From: a virus
Reading direction: 5' to 3' (one strand)
DNA length: 54,385 bases
Virus record (IMG/VR): IMGVR_UViG_3300042868_009577
Location: 1-54,385 of that record
A model generated the notes under the pieces. The model was not told the origin of the DNA, did no database searches, and saw nothing but the letters and a program-made list of their open reading frames with translations. Both the position numbers and the translations under genes were made by a program. Positions 1 through 8,332 of the stretch are shown one piece after another; position 1 is the stretch's first letter, and each line of letters opens with the position of its first letter.

Positions 1-32
1 TCATTGAATTTAGTTTTATCTTTTTTCTTTTA

Positions 33-63
33 CAAAGATACCAATAAATATGTATATAATCAA
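33..63 (-). promoter_or_regulatory. Bacteroidota-type promoter for a gene left of the window
   Basis: Reading leftwards, TTG (61-63) is followed by exactly 20 nt and TATCTTTG (33-40), a full match to the Bacteroidota housekeeping promoter pattern TTG-N17-23-TAnnTTTG. An ATG complement lies at 2-4, about 25 nt downstream, so a minus-strand gene probably begins at the window edge. Only its start codon is visible. Confidence 0.6.
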
Positions 64-154
64 GAAAACTTAAAAAATAAAATTATTTTTTTTTAATAAA
101 TTAATGATTTACCTTATATTTTAGTAAATATTGGCCTTCAAATTGCCTTGACGA

Positions 155-162
155 TATTTATT
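155..162 (+). promoter_or_regulatory. Late-type motif TATTTATT, 3 nt before the first envelope gene
   Basis: TATTTATT sits 3 nt before the ATG at 166, the same geometry as TATTTATA before the terminase, portal and other late genes in this window. It supports 166 as the start and marks the envelope cluster as late-expressed. Confidence 0.5.
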
Positions 163-165
163 GTT

Positions 166-708
166 ATGGCAAATAATAATAGACTAAATGTGTCTCTGAT
201 ACCCATTTTTGTGGTATTAGGGTTTTTTGGGATGTATTCTTACATCGTAGATCCTTTACAGGAAACAAAGGCGGTATACATTTCTGGGGTAGAAAATAAC
301 ATCAAAATTGGTAAACTAACTAATAATAGAAGTTTAGCTTTTGGTGCTAAAAACATTTTCCAGGAAATATTACAAGATAAAGATTTTATAATTGTTGAAG
401 ACGCAAAATCAGCTGATTTAATCTTTAGTGCGGAAATACTATACTTTGATGTAAATAAAACTAAACGAAATATCTCCGTATTCCATTCTGATGTTGAAGA
501 AACGTTGGTGGTAATGAGGGGTAAGTTGAGTGATAAGTCTGGTAAAAAACTTAAGGAAGTTGTTGCCGAAGAATCTAGCTCAGAGATTTCAACATCGACA
601 TTAATAACAGACGAAGGTAGTGATAAAGTAAATCAACAAGCACTATCGTCAGCAATAAAGAAGACCTGCGAGTCTTTAATTAATAAAGCATTTTTTAATA
701 AAAAATAA
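166..708 (+). CDS. Membrane-anchored LptE/CsgG-like envelope protein
   Basis: A 180-residue protein. I chose ATG 166 over an upstream TTG at 148 because of the TATTTATT motif 3 nt before it. Residues about 8-28 form one hydrophobic segment (LIPIFVVLGFFGMYSYIV), likely a signal anchor. The rest alternates strands and helices and contains a stretch (NNRSLAFGAKNIFQEILQD, then SADLIFSAEILYFDV) that resembles the LptE / CsgG-type periplasmic fold, where such proteins assist outer-membrane assembly or secretion. No lipobox Cys is visible. The next gene starts 1 nt after the stop, so it heads a coupled envelope operon. The family assignment rests on pattern only; a generic periplasmic protein is the alternative. 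Confidence 0.5.
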   Translation: MANNNRLNVSLIPIFVVLGFFGMYSYIVDPLQETKAVYISGVENNIKIGKLTNNRSLAFGAKNIFQEILQDKDFIIVEDAKSADLIFSAEILYFDVNKTKRNISVFHSDVEETLVVMRGKLSDKSGKKLKEVVAEESSSEISTSTLITDEGSDKVNQQALSSAIKKTCESLINKAFFNKK

Positions 709-709
709 T

Positions 710-2350
710 ATGAAAAATTTAATTTTATTTATTGGGGTATTTTTAATATCTCTACCATCATTCAGTCAATTAACCGTTAATCAAACGGTAACCCCAGGTG
801 GACCATATATGGTTGGTGATACGTTAACCGTAAAATATACTGTTGATAGGGGGGTCACATTACCTCGTTATTTCTGGTTAAGATATTCATTTAACAATAA
901 AGCGTTAACAATGGTATCAAATAGTACTGTGTTTTCACAAGGTAGTTCTACTCAGACATTTTTCACTGGTTGGAATAACTTTATATTCACCCCAGCAGCA
1001 AATATTGCTGCAACCAGTTTGTACGCGCAATATCTTGCAACACCATGGGCTTATACCGCAAATAATGATTGGAATGTTGGACAAATAACAATCCAAAGGA
1101 CTGATGCCGCAATTAATGGTGATATTGCAACACAAAAATATGTGATTAAAGACCAAAATCAATATAATGATATTCATAAATTAGATTTAGCATACGCTAT
1201 TAATGACGCTTCGGCAAACATTTCACCAATAACTCGCAACGCAACTAATTTATCATTAACTGGCGTTAGTGGTAATACCTCGCAATTTAAAGTAAAAGTA
1301 TTATTCCCACAAGGTTACGGTATTTCTGACCACAATGTTCAATTAATGAAATTAAAAACAGATGGTAGTGGTGATATTGATTGGTCAAAACAACCTATTG
1401 CACAATTACCATTAGACGCTAGTGGGGAGGCTCTTTTTACAACGCAAGTTAAAGTGGGCGACTCAGTTGGTGTGTTTGTTGGGCCAGCAATGCAAAAATC
1501 ATGGATGAATAATATTGTTACAGTATCTGACGCATATAAAGCTTTCCTAGGTCATTCACAAACTGATATTGGTGGTACCGCAAACTTCTTTACTTATCCA
1601 ATTTTAGAAAAGAAAGTTGGTTTAATTACAAAAAACAAAACTGAATTTAGTGAATCGGATTCTTACTATCTATTCGCGCATGTAATGGGTATTAATGTTG
1701 ATAGTCCAGCTATGATACCTACATCGACTTCAACATCGGTAAGATGGTATAGTGGTTTATTAAATCAAAGCTGGTTAGACGGTGTTGTTAAAAATAAAGT
1801 TATTATCGATTCACCAGTAAAAGAAGTTCATGCTGTTTTTGCTTGGGGTGGTGATTTAAACTGGTCACATTCATCTGATCCATCAGTAATTGCTACAAGA
1901 ATTAGTAGTGGATTATATACAAATTCGATAAACAATAAAACATCAATGTCAACGCAGGTGATGTCTTATGTTCCAGCAGCATTAGAGACCGCGAAATTAT
2001 CGGTTGTTTCCGCTTTGGAAAATGGTAAGGTTGTATTAACAACAAACCTAACAAAAGAAGGATTAGCTGGTTTAGAAGTTATTATGGAGTATGATGAATC
2101 TAAATTACAATTAGATAACGTTGTTTTTGATAGCGGTTCAACTATAACCAATTTTTCTACACATAAAGATGGTAGATTAACATTTGGCTCTATGGATCAA
2201 TTAAAAACATCTAGAATTAAAACTGGGACACCATATAAATTAATATTCACACCTAAGGTGGCACTTACAAATACTGCAGGTTTATTCTATTTTGTTTTAT
2301 CCGATGCTGTTGATGCTAGTGGTAAGAAAATAAACTTAGTAATAGAATAA
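710..2350 (+). CDS. Secreted protein with degenerate dockerin-like and C-terminal cohesin-like modules
   Basis: 546 residues. Residues 1-19 are a signal peptide ending in SFS before Gln20, the typical Bacteroidota cleavage context. The N-terminal half is beta-rich and unrecognised. Around residues 268-325 a dockerin-like block begins with IVTVSDAYKAFLG and continues to ESDSYYLFAHVMG, but its Ca-loop aspartates are largely missing. Residues about 425-546 look like a cohesin-type beta-sandwich (GLEVIMEYDESKLQLDNV). The C-terminal half is clearly paralogous to the next gene (VTVSD, ESDxYxL, W-x-GDxNxSHS are shared). Stop and next ATG are 1 nt apart. Predicted to act outside the inner membrane, perhaps on the cell surface. 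A virion role is less likely because of the signal peptide. Confidence 0.6.
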   Translation: MKNLILFIGVFLISLPSFSQLTVNQTVTPGGPYMVGDTLTVKYTVDRGVTLPRYFWLRYSFNNKALTMVSNSTVFSQGSSTQTFFTGWNNFIFTPAANIAATSLYAQYLATPWAYTANNDWNVGQITIQRTDAAINGDIATQKYVIKDQNQYNDIHKLDLAYAINDASANISPITRNATNLSLTGVSGNTSQFKVKVLFPQGYGISDHNVQLMKLKTDGSGDIDWSKQPIAQLPLDASGEALFTTQVKVGDSVGVFVGPAMQKSWMNNIVTVSDAYKAFLGHSQTDIGGTANFFTYPILEKKVGLITKNKTEFSESDSYYLFAHVMGINVDSPAMIPTSTSTSVRWYSGLLNQSWLDGVVKNKVIIDSPVKEVHAVFAWGGDLNWSHSSDPSVIATRISSGLYTNSINNKTSMSTQVMSYVPAALETAKLSVVSALENGKVVLTTNLTKEGLAGLEVIMEYDESKLQLDNVVFDSGSTITNFSTHKDGRLTFGSMDQLKTSRIKTGTPYKLIFTPKVALTNTAGLFYFVLSDAVDASGKKINLVIE

Positions 2351-2351
2351 T

Positions 2352-4649
2352 ATGAAGAAATTATTAGTAATATGTTTTTTACTAATCTCATTTTTAGGGT
2401 TCGGACAGAGTGTATCTGCTCCGGACTCTAAGTCATTTATACCCTCCACAAACGGACAAGATGCAAGTGGGTTTGTATTGAGTGGATTTAGCTCAACATC
2501 AACTTTATTAGCGTCAATCAGTTTAGTTAATCCACCAACAAATACTACGTTCTATCTTAATACAACAACGGGTTTAACCGCAGCAAGTGGATTTACTTTA
2601 ACAGGTAATAAAACTCGTTTAGTGGTAACAGGTACAATGGCTAATATCAATAATGCATTAGCATCTTTAAAAATAACCACAGGCTCGGTAGTCGGTAATG
2701 TTCAAATATCGGTAGCAGCAACTGTTAATCCTGTTGGATTTTTCTACAATGGTGTAAATGGACACTTTTATAGACCAATATCAACAGGTACAACATACAC
2801 TGGAGCAAGAGCCGCATCGTTATTAACAACATTCAAAGGACAGACAGGGTATTTAGTAACAATAACATCGGCATCGGAAAATGCTTTTATATTTGCTAAT
2901 GTACCACAAGCTAATATATGGTTTGCGGCAACCGATGAGGTTAGAGATGGAACTTGGGTAATAGATGCTGGACCTGAAAAGGGGACGGTAATGAAAACCT
3001 CAAACGGACAAACGGCGGGTAATATTCCAGGTGTGTATAACAACTGGGCACCTGGTGAACCAAATGGTAATAATGGTAGTGAGAATTATGCGGTAACAAA
3101 TTGGAATGGTCAATCAACGTGGAATGATTTATCAAACAATTGGAATAATCCCTATATAATTGAATATGGAACTTGGACTAATCCCGATGATGCAACATTT
3201 ACTGAATTTTACACAAATTCGGTAACACACACAAACGGAGATGTTTTAACTGCAAGATTCAATTTTGATTTTGGACCTAATGTTGATGAGACTAAATTTT
3301 CAGCAAAAGCAAACACATTTGTAAATAATACATGGGGTACAACAACAAATACGTCTAGAGCAATAAGTGGATTGGGTAAAGTTGATATTACAAACGATTT
3401 GGATGCTGTAAAAGTTAATAATGGCGGTACTAGAGCAACAACAACCACTGGGGATGTAGAATGGTGTGTGATATATGATTATGACGCAATTAACCAAAGG
3501 TATAGAATTGGTATTGATAGTAGAGAGGTTAATGGGGTAGTTTCAACACCATCTACAATCACTAGTTTACAGTTATTTGATTTATGGAATGGCCCTGTAA
3601 CATTTAATTCATATGATCCAAATGGATGGACTGAAGTTTATGTTTACACATCAACTCAATTTAATTTTTCTGGTTCGTCATTTGCTTCGTTTATTAGGGC
3701 CGGAAACGGATTTTACGGTTTAAGAGCTGAATTTGCATTTACACTAATTCAATCTTTTAAACAACATGGAATTGATTTATCATACACAAATCAAACGGAT
3801 TTAAACACGTTGTATAATAGCATTGTAACTGTTTCAGATGTGTTTATAGCATTTAAGGAATTATCAAATGGTGGCATATTTGGCGATCAAAGCGGGAATG
3901 AATTTACAAATGGTATTCAGTTTATGAATGCAGATGTGGACGGTAATGGTGTGTTTAACGAATCTGATACATATAAATTGTTACAACATTTAACAGGGGT
4001 AACAACACTAACACAATATTCCGCGTTAACCTATTTGATGAAACTTTATAATAAATCGGATTACGATGCGGTCACTAAATCTAATTGGAAAACACAATTA
4101 AATTCAACAAGAAGTTTATTACCGTTTAACTTGAATAGTGGTACACTTAATAATACCTATAACGTTAGCGTGACTTGGATTGGGGATGTGAATTTATCCC
4201 ATTCGGCACAACAAACTGTTAGCTCTGTTGCTAGTAATTCTATGAGAACTATGAGTTTATCAACTAACTCAGTTTCAAATCAAATAAATGCTTACCTAAT
4301 GGGTGAAAATATTGGTGGTAAAGTCATTATAACAATATCGATAGATCCATTACAGCAAGAGTTAGTTGGAACACAATTTCAAATAAATTATGACAATACC
4401 GCGTTAAAATTTGAAAAAGTTGATTTTAAAACAAAAGGCAACCCAACAAATTTTGGTGTTGACGGGGGCACTTATATTAATTTAGGTTCATTAATTACAG
4501 ACGGATCGACATTATTAGACAAAACAACAGAATATAAATTAACATTTATTCCTCAGGTTGGTATTGAGGGGGTATTAGGTTTGACGTCATTATCTGCTAC
4601 TGATGCGGTAAATAAAGCCGGTGGTCAATTAAAAGTAAAAGTTAACTAA
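2352..4649 (+). CDS. Secreted C-type lectin protein with dockerin-like and cohesin-like modules
   Basis: 765 residues. The signal peptide ends LGFG before Gln19. Residues about 55-127 resemble the beta-sandwich repeats of Bacteroidota adhesins. Residues about 130-273 are a C-type lectin-like domain: the helix TYTGARAASLL, then TGYLVTITSASENAFI, the sugar-binding EPN at 236-238 and WND at 257-259. In animal lectins EPN goes with mannose-type ligands; that ligand preference is inference here. A dockerin-like block follows with a good calcium loop (DVDGNGVFNESD) after a VTVSD helix, and the last ~110 residues are cohesin-like. It is the intact paralogue of the preceding protein. The stop overlaps the next start (TAATG). 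Likely function: carbohydrate-binding surface protein. Confidence 0.7.
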   Translation: MKKLLVICFLLISFLGFGQSVSAPDSKSFIPSTNGQDASGFVLSGFSSTSTLLASISLVNPPTNTTFYLNTTTGLTAASGFTLTGNKTRLVVTGTMANINNALASLKITTGSVVGNVQISVAATVNPVGFFYNGVNGHFYRPISTGTTYTGARAASLLTTFKGQTGYLVTITSASENAFIFANVPQANIWFAATDEVRDGTWVIDAGPEKGTVMKTSNGQTAGNIPGVYNNWAPGEPNGNNGSENYAVTNWNGQSTWNDLSNNWNNPYIIEYGTWTNPDDATFTEFYTNSVTHTNGDVLTARFNFDFGPNVDETKFSAKANTFVNNTWGTTTNTSRAISGLGKVDITNDLDAVKVNNGGTRATTTTGDVEWCVIYDYDAINQRYRIGIDSREVNGVVSTPSTITSLQLFDLWNGPVTFNSYDPNGWTEVYVYTSTQFNFSGSSFASFIRAGNGFYGLRAEFAFTLIQSFKQHGIDLSYTNQTDLNTLYNSIVTVSDVFIAFKELSNGGIFGDQSGNEFTNGIQFMNADVDGNGVFNESDTYKLLQHLTGVTTLTQYSALTYLMKLYNKSDYDAVTKSNWKTQLNSTRSLLPFNLNSGTLNNTYNVSVTWIGDVNLSHSAQQTVSSVASNSMRTMSLSTNSVSNQINAYLMGENIGGKVIITISIDPLQQELVGTQFQINYDNTALKFEKVDFKTKGNPTNFGVDGGTYINLGSLITDGSTLLDKTTEYKLTFIPQVGIEGVLGLTSLSATDAVNKAGGQLKVKVN

Positions 4650-5542
4650 TGAAAAAACTATTAATAATTCTGTCACTAATTTCGATAACATTTGTTACAA
4701 ATGCACAGATACAAAAACCCGACACGTTGCAACTATCCGCAAAAGAATTATTTGGGGAAAGTGATGATTGGAATGATGTGGGTATATTACAATCCTATGT
4801 TAATTTTTCAAAGGATGTCTTATCATCATCAAACCTTTCGGTTGGTATAATTGGTAGGCAGGTTTCCACAACACTTAATTTAGGGTATCAGAAATCATCA
4901 AAAAACGGGCAATGGGGACACTCATTTGCAGCATCTATAAATCCTATATGGGACTATTATGGTGTTGGTTATGGCCTAAGTAGAAACACAGAAAAAAGAA
5001 CTACCACAATACAAACATTTTATTCTACGGACTTTGACTTTCAAAAAGATATTAACCTATCATTTATTGATGTGTTTAGAACCGAAAAATGGGGGACATT
5101 TGGTTATAGTTTAACAGCATCAAAATCATTTTGGGGAACATACCAAGGTGAATGGGAAGGAAGATACACGGTGGATGTGAATGGAGATTTTTTAGATTTA
5201 ATATATCCACAAATGCCAGCATCATCCGAACTTACTTATAGAGGTATGGTGATGTATACGTACACACTAAAAACAAAGAGGGTAGACATTTCGCCACAGG
5301 TATTTGCTATGAGCGATATATACAAAGTATTTAAAGATGGCACCGAATCAGATTTGGCATATGTAGATGACTTCAATTTGGACTTGTATTATGGGCTATC
5401 TATGAACTGGAAAATAACTAAAAGATTTGTATTGAATACTAATCTTAGATACAACACAACTTGGGATAAGTTATCAGAATCCGTAGGATATAAAAAGGCA
5501 AATCCAATCCTATTTATGATAGGAACAAACTTTAAATTCTAA
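4649..5542 (+). CDS. Outer-membrane beta-barrel protein
   Basis: 297 residues. The signal peptide ends TNA before Gln20. The mature part consists of alternating amphipathic strands rich in Tyr, Trp and Gly, and the protein ends in Phe (IGTNFKF), typical of outer-membrane barrels recognised by the BAM complex. It shares blocks with the barrel encoded at 9577-10995: (V/L)xISPQ(V/I)FxM, GxFGYxL and K(I/L)(T/S)KRF. Both ends overlap the neighbouring genes by 1 nt (TAATG), so it is translationally coupled to the lectin protein and the following lipoprotein. It could anchor or export the surface proteins encoded upstream; a porin-like or receptor-blocking role is also possible. Confidence 0.7.
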   Translation: MKKLLIILSLISITFVTNAQIQKPDTLQLSAKELFGESDDWNDVGILQSYVNFSKDVLSSSNLSVGIIGRQVSTTLNLGYQKSSKNGQWGHSFAASINPIWDYYGVGYGLSRNTEKRTTTIQTFYSTDFDFQKDINLSFIDVFRTEKWGTFGYSLTASKSFWGTYQGEWEGRYTVDVNGDFLDLIYPQMPASSELTYRGMVMYTYTLKTKRVDISPQVFAMSDIYKVFKDGTESDLAYVDDFNLDLYYGLSMNWKITKRFVLNTNLRYNTTWDKLSESVGYKKANPILFMIGTNFKF

Positions 5543-5886
5543 TGAAAAAATTATTATTAATATCATTTATTTTATTGGTTGGGTGTACAAAACCAGAATT
5601 ACCGTTACCTGACGTTATAGCAAAGGATGACATATTTGCCATTAATGAAAGTACTGTGATTAATGGCCAATCGATATATTTTAATTTACCGGTTGCCGGG
5701 ATATATACATTGACATTAATAGATAAAACAACCGGGCAAGTCATTAGCCGAGAAAGATTTACGGGCCAAAATGGTGAAAATGTTAAGAAAATTTATACCA
5801 AAAGTATTTCGGGCAAGTATTTATATTTATTACTAGAAGATATTGATAAAAAAGAACTAAATAAAACAACATTAATAATTAAGTAA
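5542..5886 (+). CDS. Lipoprotein with a C-terminal beta-sandwich
   Basis: 114 residues. The N-terminus has a charged start, a hydrophobic core and the lipobox LVGC, so Cys15 should be lipidated by host Lgt/Lsp. The remaining ~95 residues are a small beta-sandwich (AGIYTLTLIDKTTGQVIS, then SGKYLYLLLED) that resembles the C-terminal sorting domains of type IX secretion substrates or an Fn3-like fold. It is similar to the next lipoprotein, suggesting duplication. It starts inside the stop codon of the barrel gene. No enzymatic motif is visible; a structural or partner-binding role is inferred. Confidence 0.65.
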   Translation: MKKLLLISFILLVGCTKPELPLPDVIAKDDIFAINESTVINGQSIYFNLPVAGIYTLTLIDKTTGQVISRERFTGQNGENVKKIYTKSISGKYLYLLLEDIDKKELNKTTLIIK

Positions 5887-5887
5887 A

Positions 5888-6259
5888 ATGAAAAAAACGG
5901 TAATATTCGCGTTAATTGTGGTTGGGTTAGTAGGTTGTTCAAAGGATGATATTTTTGAACTACCAACTCAGCAAGTTACTCCAGCCCTACAAATAAAAAA
6001 TTCGGTTGGTATTAAGCTAGAAACTGCCTTTGTAACTAATGAGGTTGCAATGAACGTAAAGATTGATGTTGAGCAACCAGTAACAATAAAGATTTTTGAT
6101 ATTTCCAATAAAGTTGTCTCTAAGGAGGTTGTAACGGTTAAAGCTGGTGATAATATACTAAAAGTATATACTTCAGCATTACCATCATCAGCATATAGAA
6201 TCGGATTATTTGATTCTAAAAACAACCAATTAGGAATTACAGATTTTAATAAACTATAA
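5888..6259 (+). CDS. Lipoprotein with a candidate surface-export signal (CSKDD)
   Basis: 123 residues. The lipobox LVGC places lipidated Cys at 17. It is followed by SKDDIFE, an acidic stretch close to the lipoprotein export signals that send lipoproteins to the outer face of Bacteroidota outer membranes. Residues about 65-120 (VTIKIFDISNKVVSKEV, then SSAYRIGLFDSKNN) resemble a type IX secretion C-terminal domain fold and align with the preceding lipoprotein. It is the last gene of the first tightly packed block; 17 nt follow before the next gene. Surface exposure is predicted; the function is unknown. Confidence 0.65.
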   Translation: MKKTVIFALIVVGLVGCSKDDIFELPTQQVTPALQIKNSVGIKLETAFVTNEVAMNVKIDVEQPVTIKIFDISNKVVSKEVVTVKAGDNILKVYTSALPSSAYRIGLFDSKNNQLGITDFNKL

Positions 6260-6274
6260 ATAAAAATATAAATA
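6255..6274 (+). promoter_or_regulatory. Two TATAAATA boxes just before the gene at 6277
   Basis: TATAAATA occurs at 6255-6262 and again at 6267-6274, 2 nt before the ATG. This is the orientation of the classical T4 late promoter, opposite to the TATTTATA motif seen elsewhere in this window. In AT-rich DNA this could be chance. Confidence 0.3.
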
Positions 6275-6276
6275 TT

Positions 6277-6996
6277 ATGGCAGACAAAAACGGAGACGGA
6301 ATAGTATATCATCGCTCAGATTGCGGTGACAATTATGTAAGAATGTATGGTAATGGTGGAGATTGGGATGGTTCAATATGTGAAACATGGGGACTTAGTT
6401 CTAGAGCAATAGCATATATTCACGCTCATCCTGAAATAAATCATAGAATTGAAGATGTAACTGGTAGAGAGTGGAATGAAGAAGTTGCGCCAATAATTGA
6501 TTTGGTTGAAAAACAAATAGTATCTGAAATTAAAGAAGGGTATGAAGAAGTAAAAGAAGGTGTAATAGATGCATACCAATGGGCAGATAAAAATGCTTGT
6601 AATATAGCGGTAACCGCAGCTATTGGATTGGGTTGTGCAGCAGCATTTGCACCAGAACAACCTGAAGGTGCAGTAGCATCAACCACATTATCATTTATGG
6701 CACAACCAATTCTTTATACTGCAGATAAAGCAGCTAAAGTGGTTGTAGTAATGGCAATGACTGAAATTATAACAGAAGGATTTTTAGCAATACCATACGT
6801 TAGTGATAGTATTGACCATACACTATTAAAAAATATAATTTCAAATTGTTTAGGTAAAAGTTTAGATTCTGCAGAGTTATGGGCAACACCGGCTGGAGTT
6901 GGTATTGCAATTGGAGCGGCATTTGCACCAGTTATTGCAGATTTGATATGTACAAAAACTTGTCCTGAAGGATTTACTAAAGCGTTTGGTGTATAA
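6277..6996 (+). CDS. Unknown protein with two hydrophobic helices and paired cysteines
   Basis: 239 residues, not recognised. The N-terminal ~75 residues are polar and rich in Asp, Gly and Trp. A helical, charged linker follows at about 85-115. Then come two Ala/Gly-rich hydrophobic stretches: NIAVTAAIGLGCAAAFAP at about 110 and GVGIAIGAAFAPVIADLIC near 210, separated by a moderately hydrophobic helical region. Several cysteines lie next to the hydrophobic segments. There is no signal peptide. It lies between lipoprotein genes and small membrane-protein genes, which suggests membrane insertion or pore formation, but no family can be named. Confidence 0.5.
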   Translation: MADKNGDGIVYHRSDCGDNYVRMYGNGGDWDGSICETWGLSSRAIAYIHAHPEINHRIEDVTGREWNEEVAPIIDLVEKQIVSEIKEGYEEVKEGVIDAYQWADKNACNIAVTAAIGLGCAAAFAPEQPEGAVASTTLSFMAQPILYTADKAAKVVVVMAMTEIITEGFLAIPYVSDSIDHTLLKNIISNCLGKSLDSAELWATPAGVGIAIGAAFAPVIADLICTKTCPEGFTKAFGV

Positions 6997-7057
6997 TATT
7001 AAACATTTGAGGTATTTGGGTGGTAATTAAATAAACTAAAAATTAAAAACAAATAAA

Positions 7058-7384
7058 ATGTCAGAAGAAGTAGAAAATGCAAATGACGGAACTTTATCCG
7101 GATTAAAAAAGACTATTATCGGTGTAATAACAACAGCTGTAATGGGATTAGGTACCTGGGGTATAACTCAAATAACAGGTGGTGGTGATGATCCAGCACC
7201 AGTACAGCAAGCCGCACCAGTAATTAATATCACTAACTCTAATCAGCAACAACAATCAGCTGGAGGGGGTAAAACGGTGATTATTAAAGAAAAGGCCGGG
7301 TCAGCCCAACCAGCAGCTCAACCAGCCGCTAAGCCTAAGAAAAAAGAAGGTGATGAGTTTAAAGAAGAAGCACCAAAGTGGTAA
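7058..7384 (+). CDS. Small single-span membrane protein with a Pro/Gln/Lys-rich tail
   Basis: 108 residues. After a short acidic N-terminus, residues about 18-41 form one membrane segment (TIIGVITTAVMGLGTWGITQI). The C-terminal ~65 residues are low complexity: QQQQ, AQPAAQPAAKPKKK and an acidic/basic end. This layout resembles periplasm-spanning spanin-like or TonB-like proteins, but no catalytic or lipobox residue is visible. An A-rich 62-nt leader precedes it. It lies in a run of four small membrane-protein genes (7058-8554), so a role in lysis or envelope bridging is plausible but unproven. Confidence 0.5.
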   Translation: MSEEVENANDGTLSGLKKTIIGVITTAVMGLGTWGITQITGGGDDPAPVQQAAPVINITNSNQQQQSAGGGKTVIIKEKAGSAQPAAQPAAKPKKKEGDEFKEEAPKW

Positions 7385-7412
7385 TAATTTAAAGTTAAAC
7401 TAGAATATTAAA

Positions 7413-8021
7413 ATGAAAGAAGAAGCAGGTGGTTTTAAGGAGCTATTAGGTAATATGATGAAACGTAGATGGTTCATCACTGCCATCGTATTAGGTGGAT
7501 TTATGATAATCATTATGGGGATATTTGGGGCAATCCTAAATAAATCCGCAATTGAAGGAGAATGGAAAGAACTTCTACTATTGTTATTGGGTGCTTTCAT
7601 TGGTTCTTATGGTAAAATCATTGACTATTGGTTTAGTGATACCGATAAGGATAAAATGTTAGTTCAGAAAATGGATGAGGAAGATGGCACATCATTAAGT
7701 AATACTGCCGATTTACCAAATAATCCAATAGTTCCAACCAATGTATTTCCATTAGTTTTACCAACAAGTGAGGAAGTTAGTGGGGAAGTTGGACAAACTG
7801 TCCAAGCAACTGTCCAACCTAAAGTAGGTGTTGAAGTGGATGAAGATGGTGACGGTGTAATGGATGGTTTAGATTTCGATGGTGACGGTAAAATCGATGA
7901 ATATTTTGCACACAGGCAATGTGAACACGTTTGGGGTGACTTAGACGGTGATGGAACTGAAGAATGTCTAAAGTGTGGTAAAGTTAAAGACGAATATGCT
8001 GAGATGCATATGGAAGGATAA
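7413..8021 (+). CDS. Two-span membrane protein with calcium-loop and zinc-ribbon tail
   Basis: 202 residues. Two hydrophobic segments (about 20-42, WFITAIVLGGFMIIIMGIFGAI, and 53-67, LLLLLLGAFIGSYG) resemble a holin-like hairpin. A polar linker leads to three DxDxDG loops (DEDGDGVMDGLD, DFDGDGKIDEYF, DLDGDGTEE) of the thrombospondin-type-3/dockerin/EF-hand kind. The last loop lies inside a likely zinc ribbon, C-x-H before it and C-x-x-C after it. The combination of membrane hairpin, calcium loops and zinc site in one small phage protein is unusual. It could sense or hold divalent ions at the envelope; whether it is a holin is uncertain. Confidence 0.5.
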   Translation: MKEEAGGFKELLGNMMKRRWFITAIVLGGFMIIIMGIFGAILNKSAIEGEWKELLLLLLGAFIGSYGKIIDYWFSDTDKDKMLVQKMDEEDGTSLSNTADLPNNPIVPTNVFPLVLPTSEEVSGEVGQTVQATVQPKVGVEVDEDGDGVMDGLDFDGDGKIDEYFAHRQCEHVWGDLDGDGTEECLKCGKVKDEYAEMHMEG

Positions 8022-8052
8022 TAAACACAAAAAAAAACAAAAAACAAAAATT

Positions 8053-8322
8053 ATGGGATTTTTAAAAGATTTATTTAACGACAACAACACAATTAATGAA
8101 AAATCAGTTGTTGGATTCGCGTCATTCATTATGATGGTAATATCATTGGTTGTAGACTTGGTGACAGGTTGGTTGGGGAAAGAGTTACTTATCAATGAAT
8201 TTATTTTCGATGGGTTTTTAGTTATTACTCTTGGTTCATTTGGTATTGCATCCGTTGATAAATGGATAAATAACAAAAATTCAAATAAAAAAGACGATAG
8301 CCAAGATGTTATCGAAGGTTAA
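8053..8322 (+). CDS. Small two-span membrane protein, holin-like
   Basis: 89 residues from ATG 8053. The frame is open upstream to 7975, but that part overlaps the preceding gene and the sequence just before 8053 is A-rich like other leaders here, so the shorter form is preferred. A short amphipathic N-terminus (MGFLKDLFNDN) is followed by two membrane segments (about 18-38 and 48-66) and a charged tail. This matches the general layout of class II holins and of small phage membrane proteins. No endolysin gene is visible nearby, so the holin call is tentative. Confidence 0.5.
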   Translation: MGFLKDLFNDNNTINEKSVVGFASFIMMVISLVVDLVTGWLGKELLINEFIFDGFLVITLGSFGIASVDKWINNKNSNKKDDSQDVIEG

Positions 8323-8332
8323 AATTAAATAT

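Noticed and set aside
7975-8052. N-terminal extension of the two-span membrane protein
   Set aside because: It overlaps the preceding gene by 47 nt and adds a lysine-rich, unlikely segment; ATG 8053 follows an A-rich leader like its neighbours.
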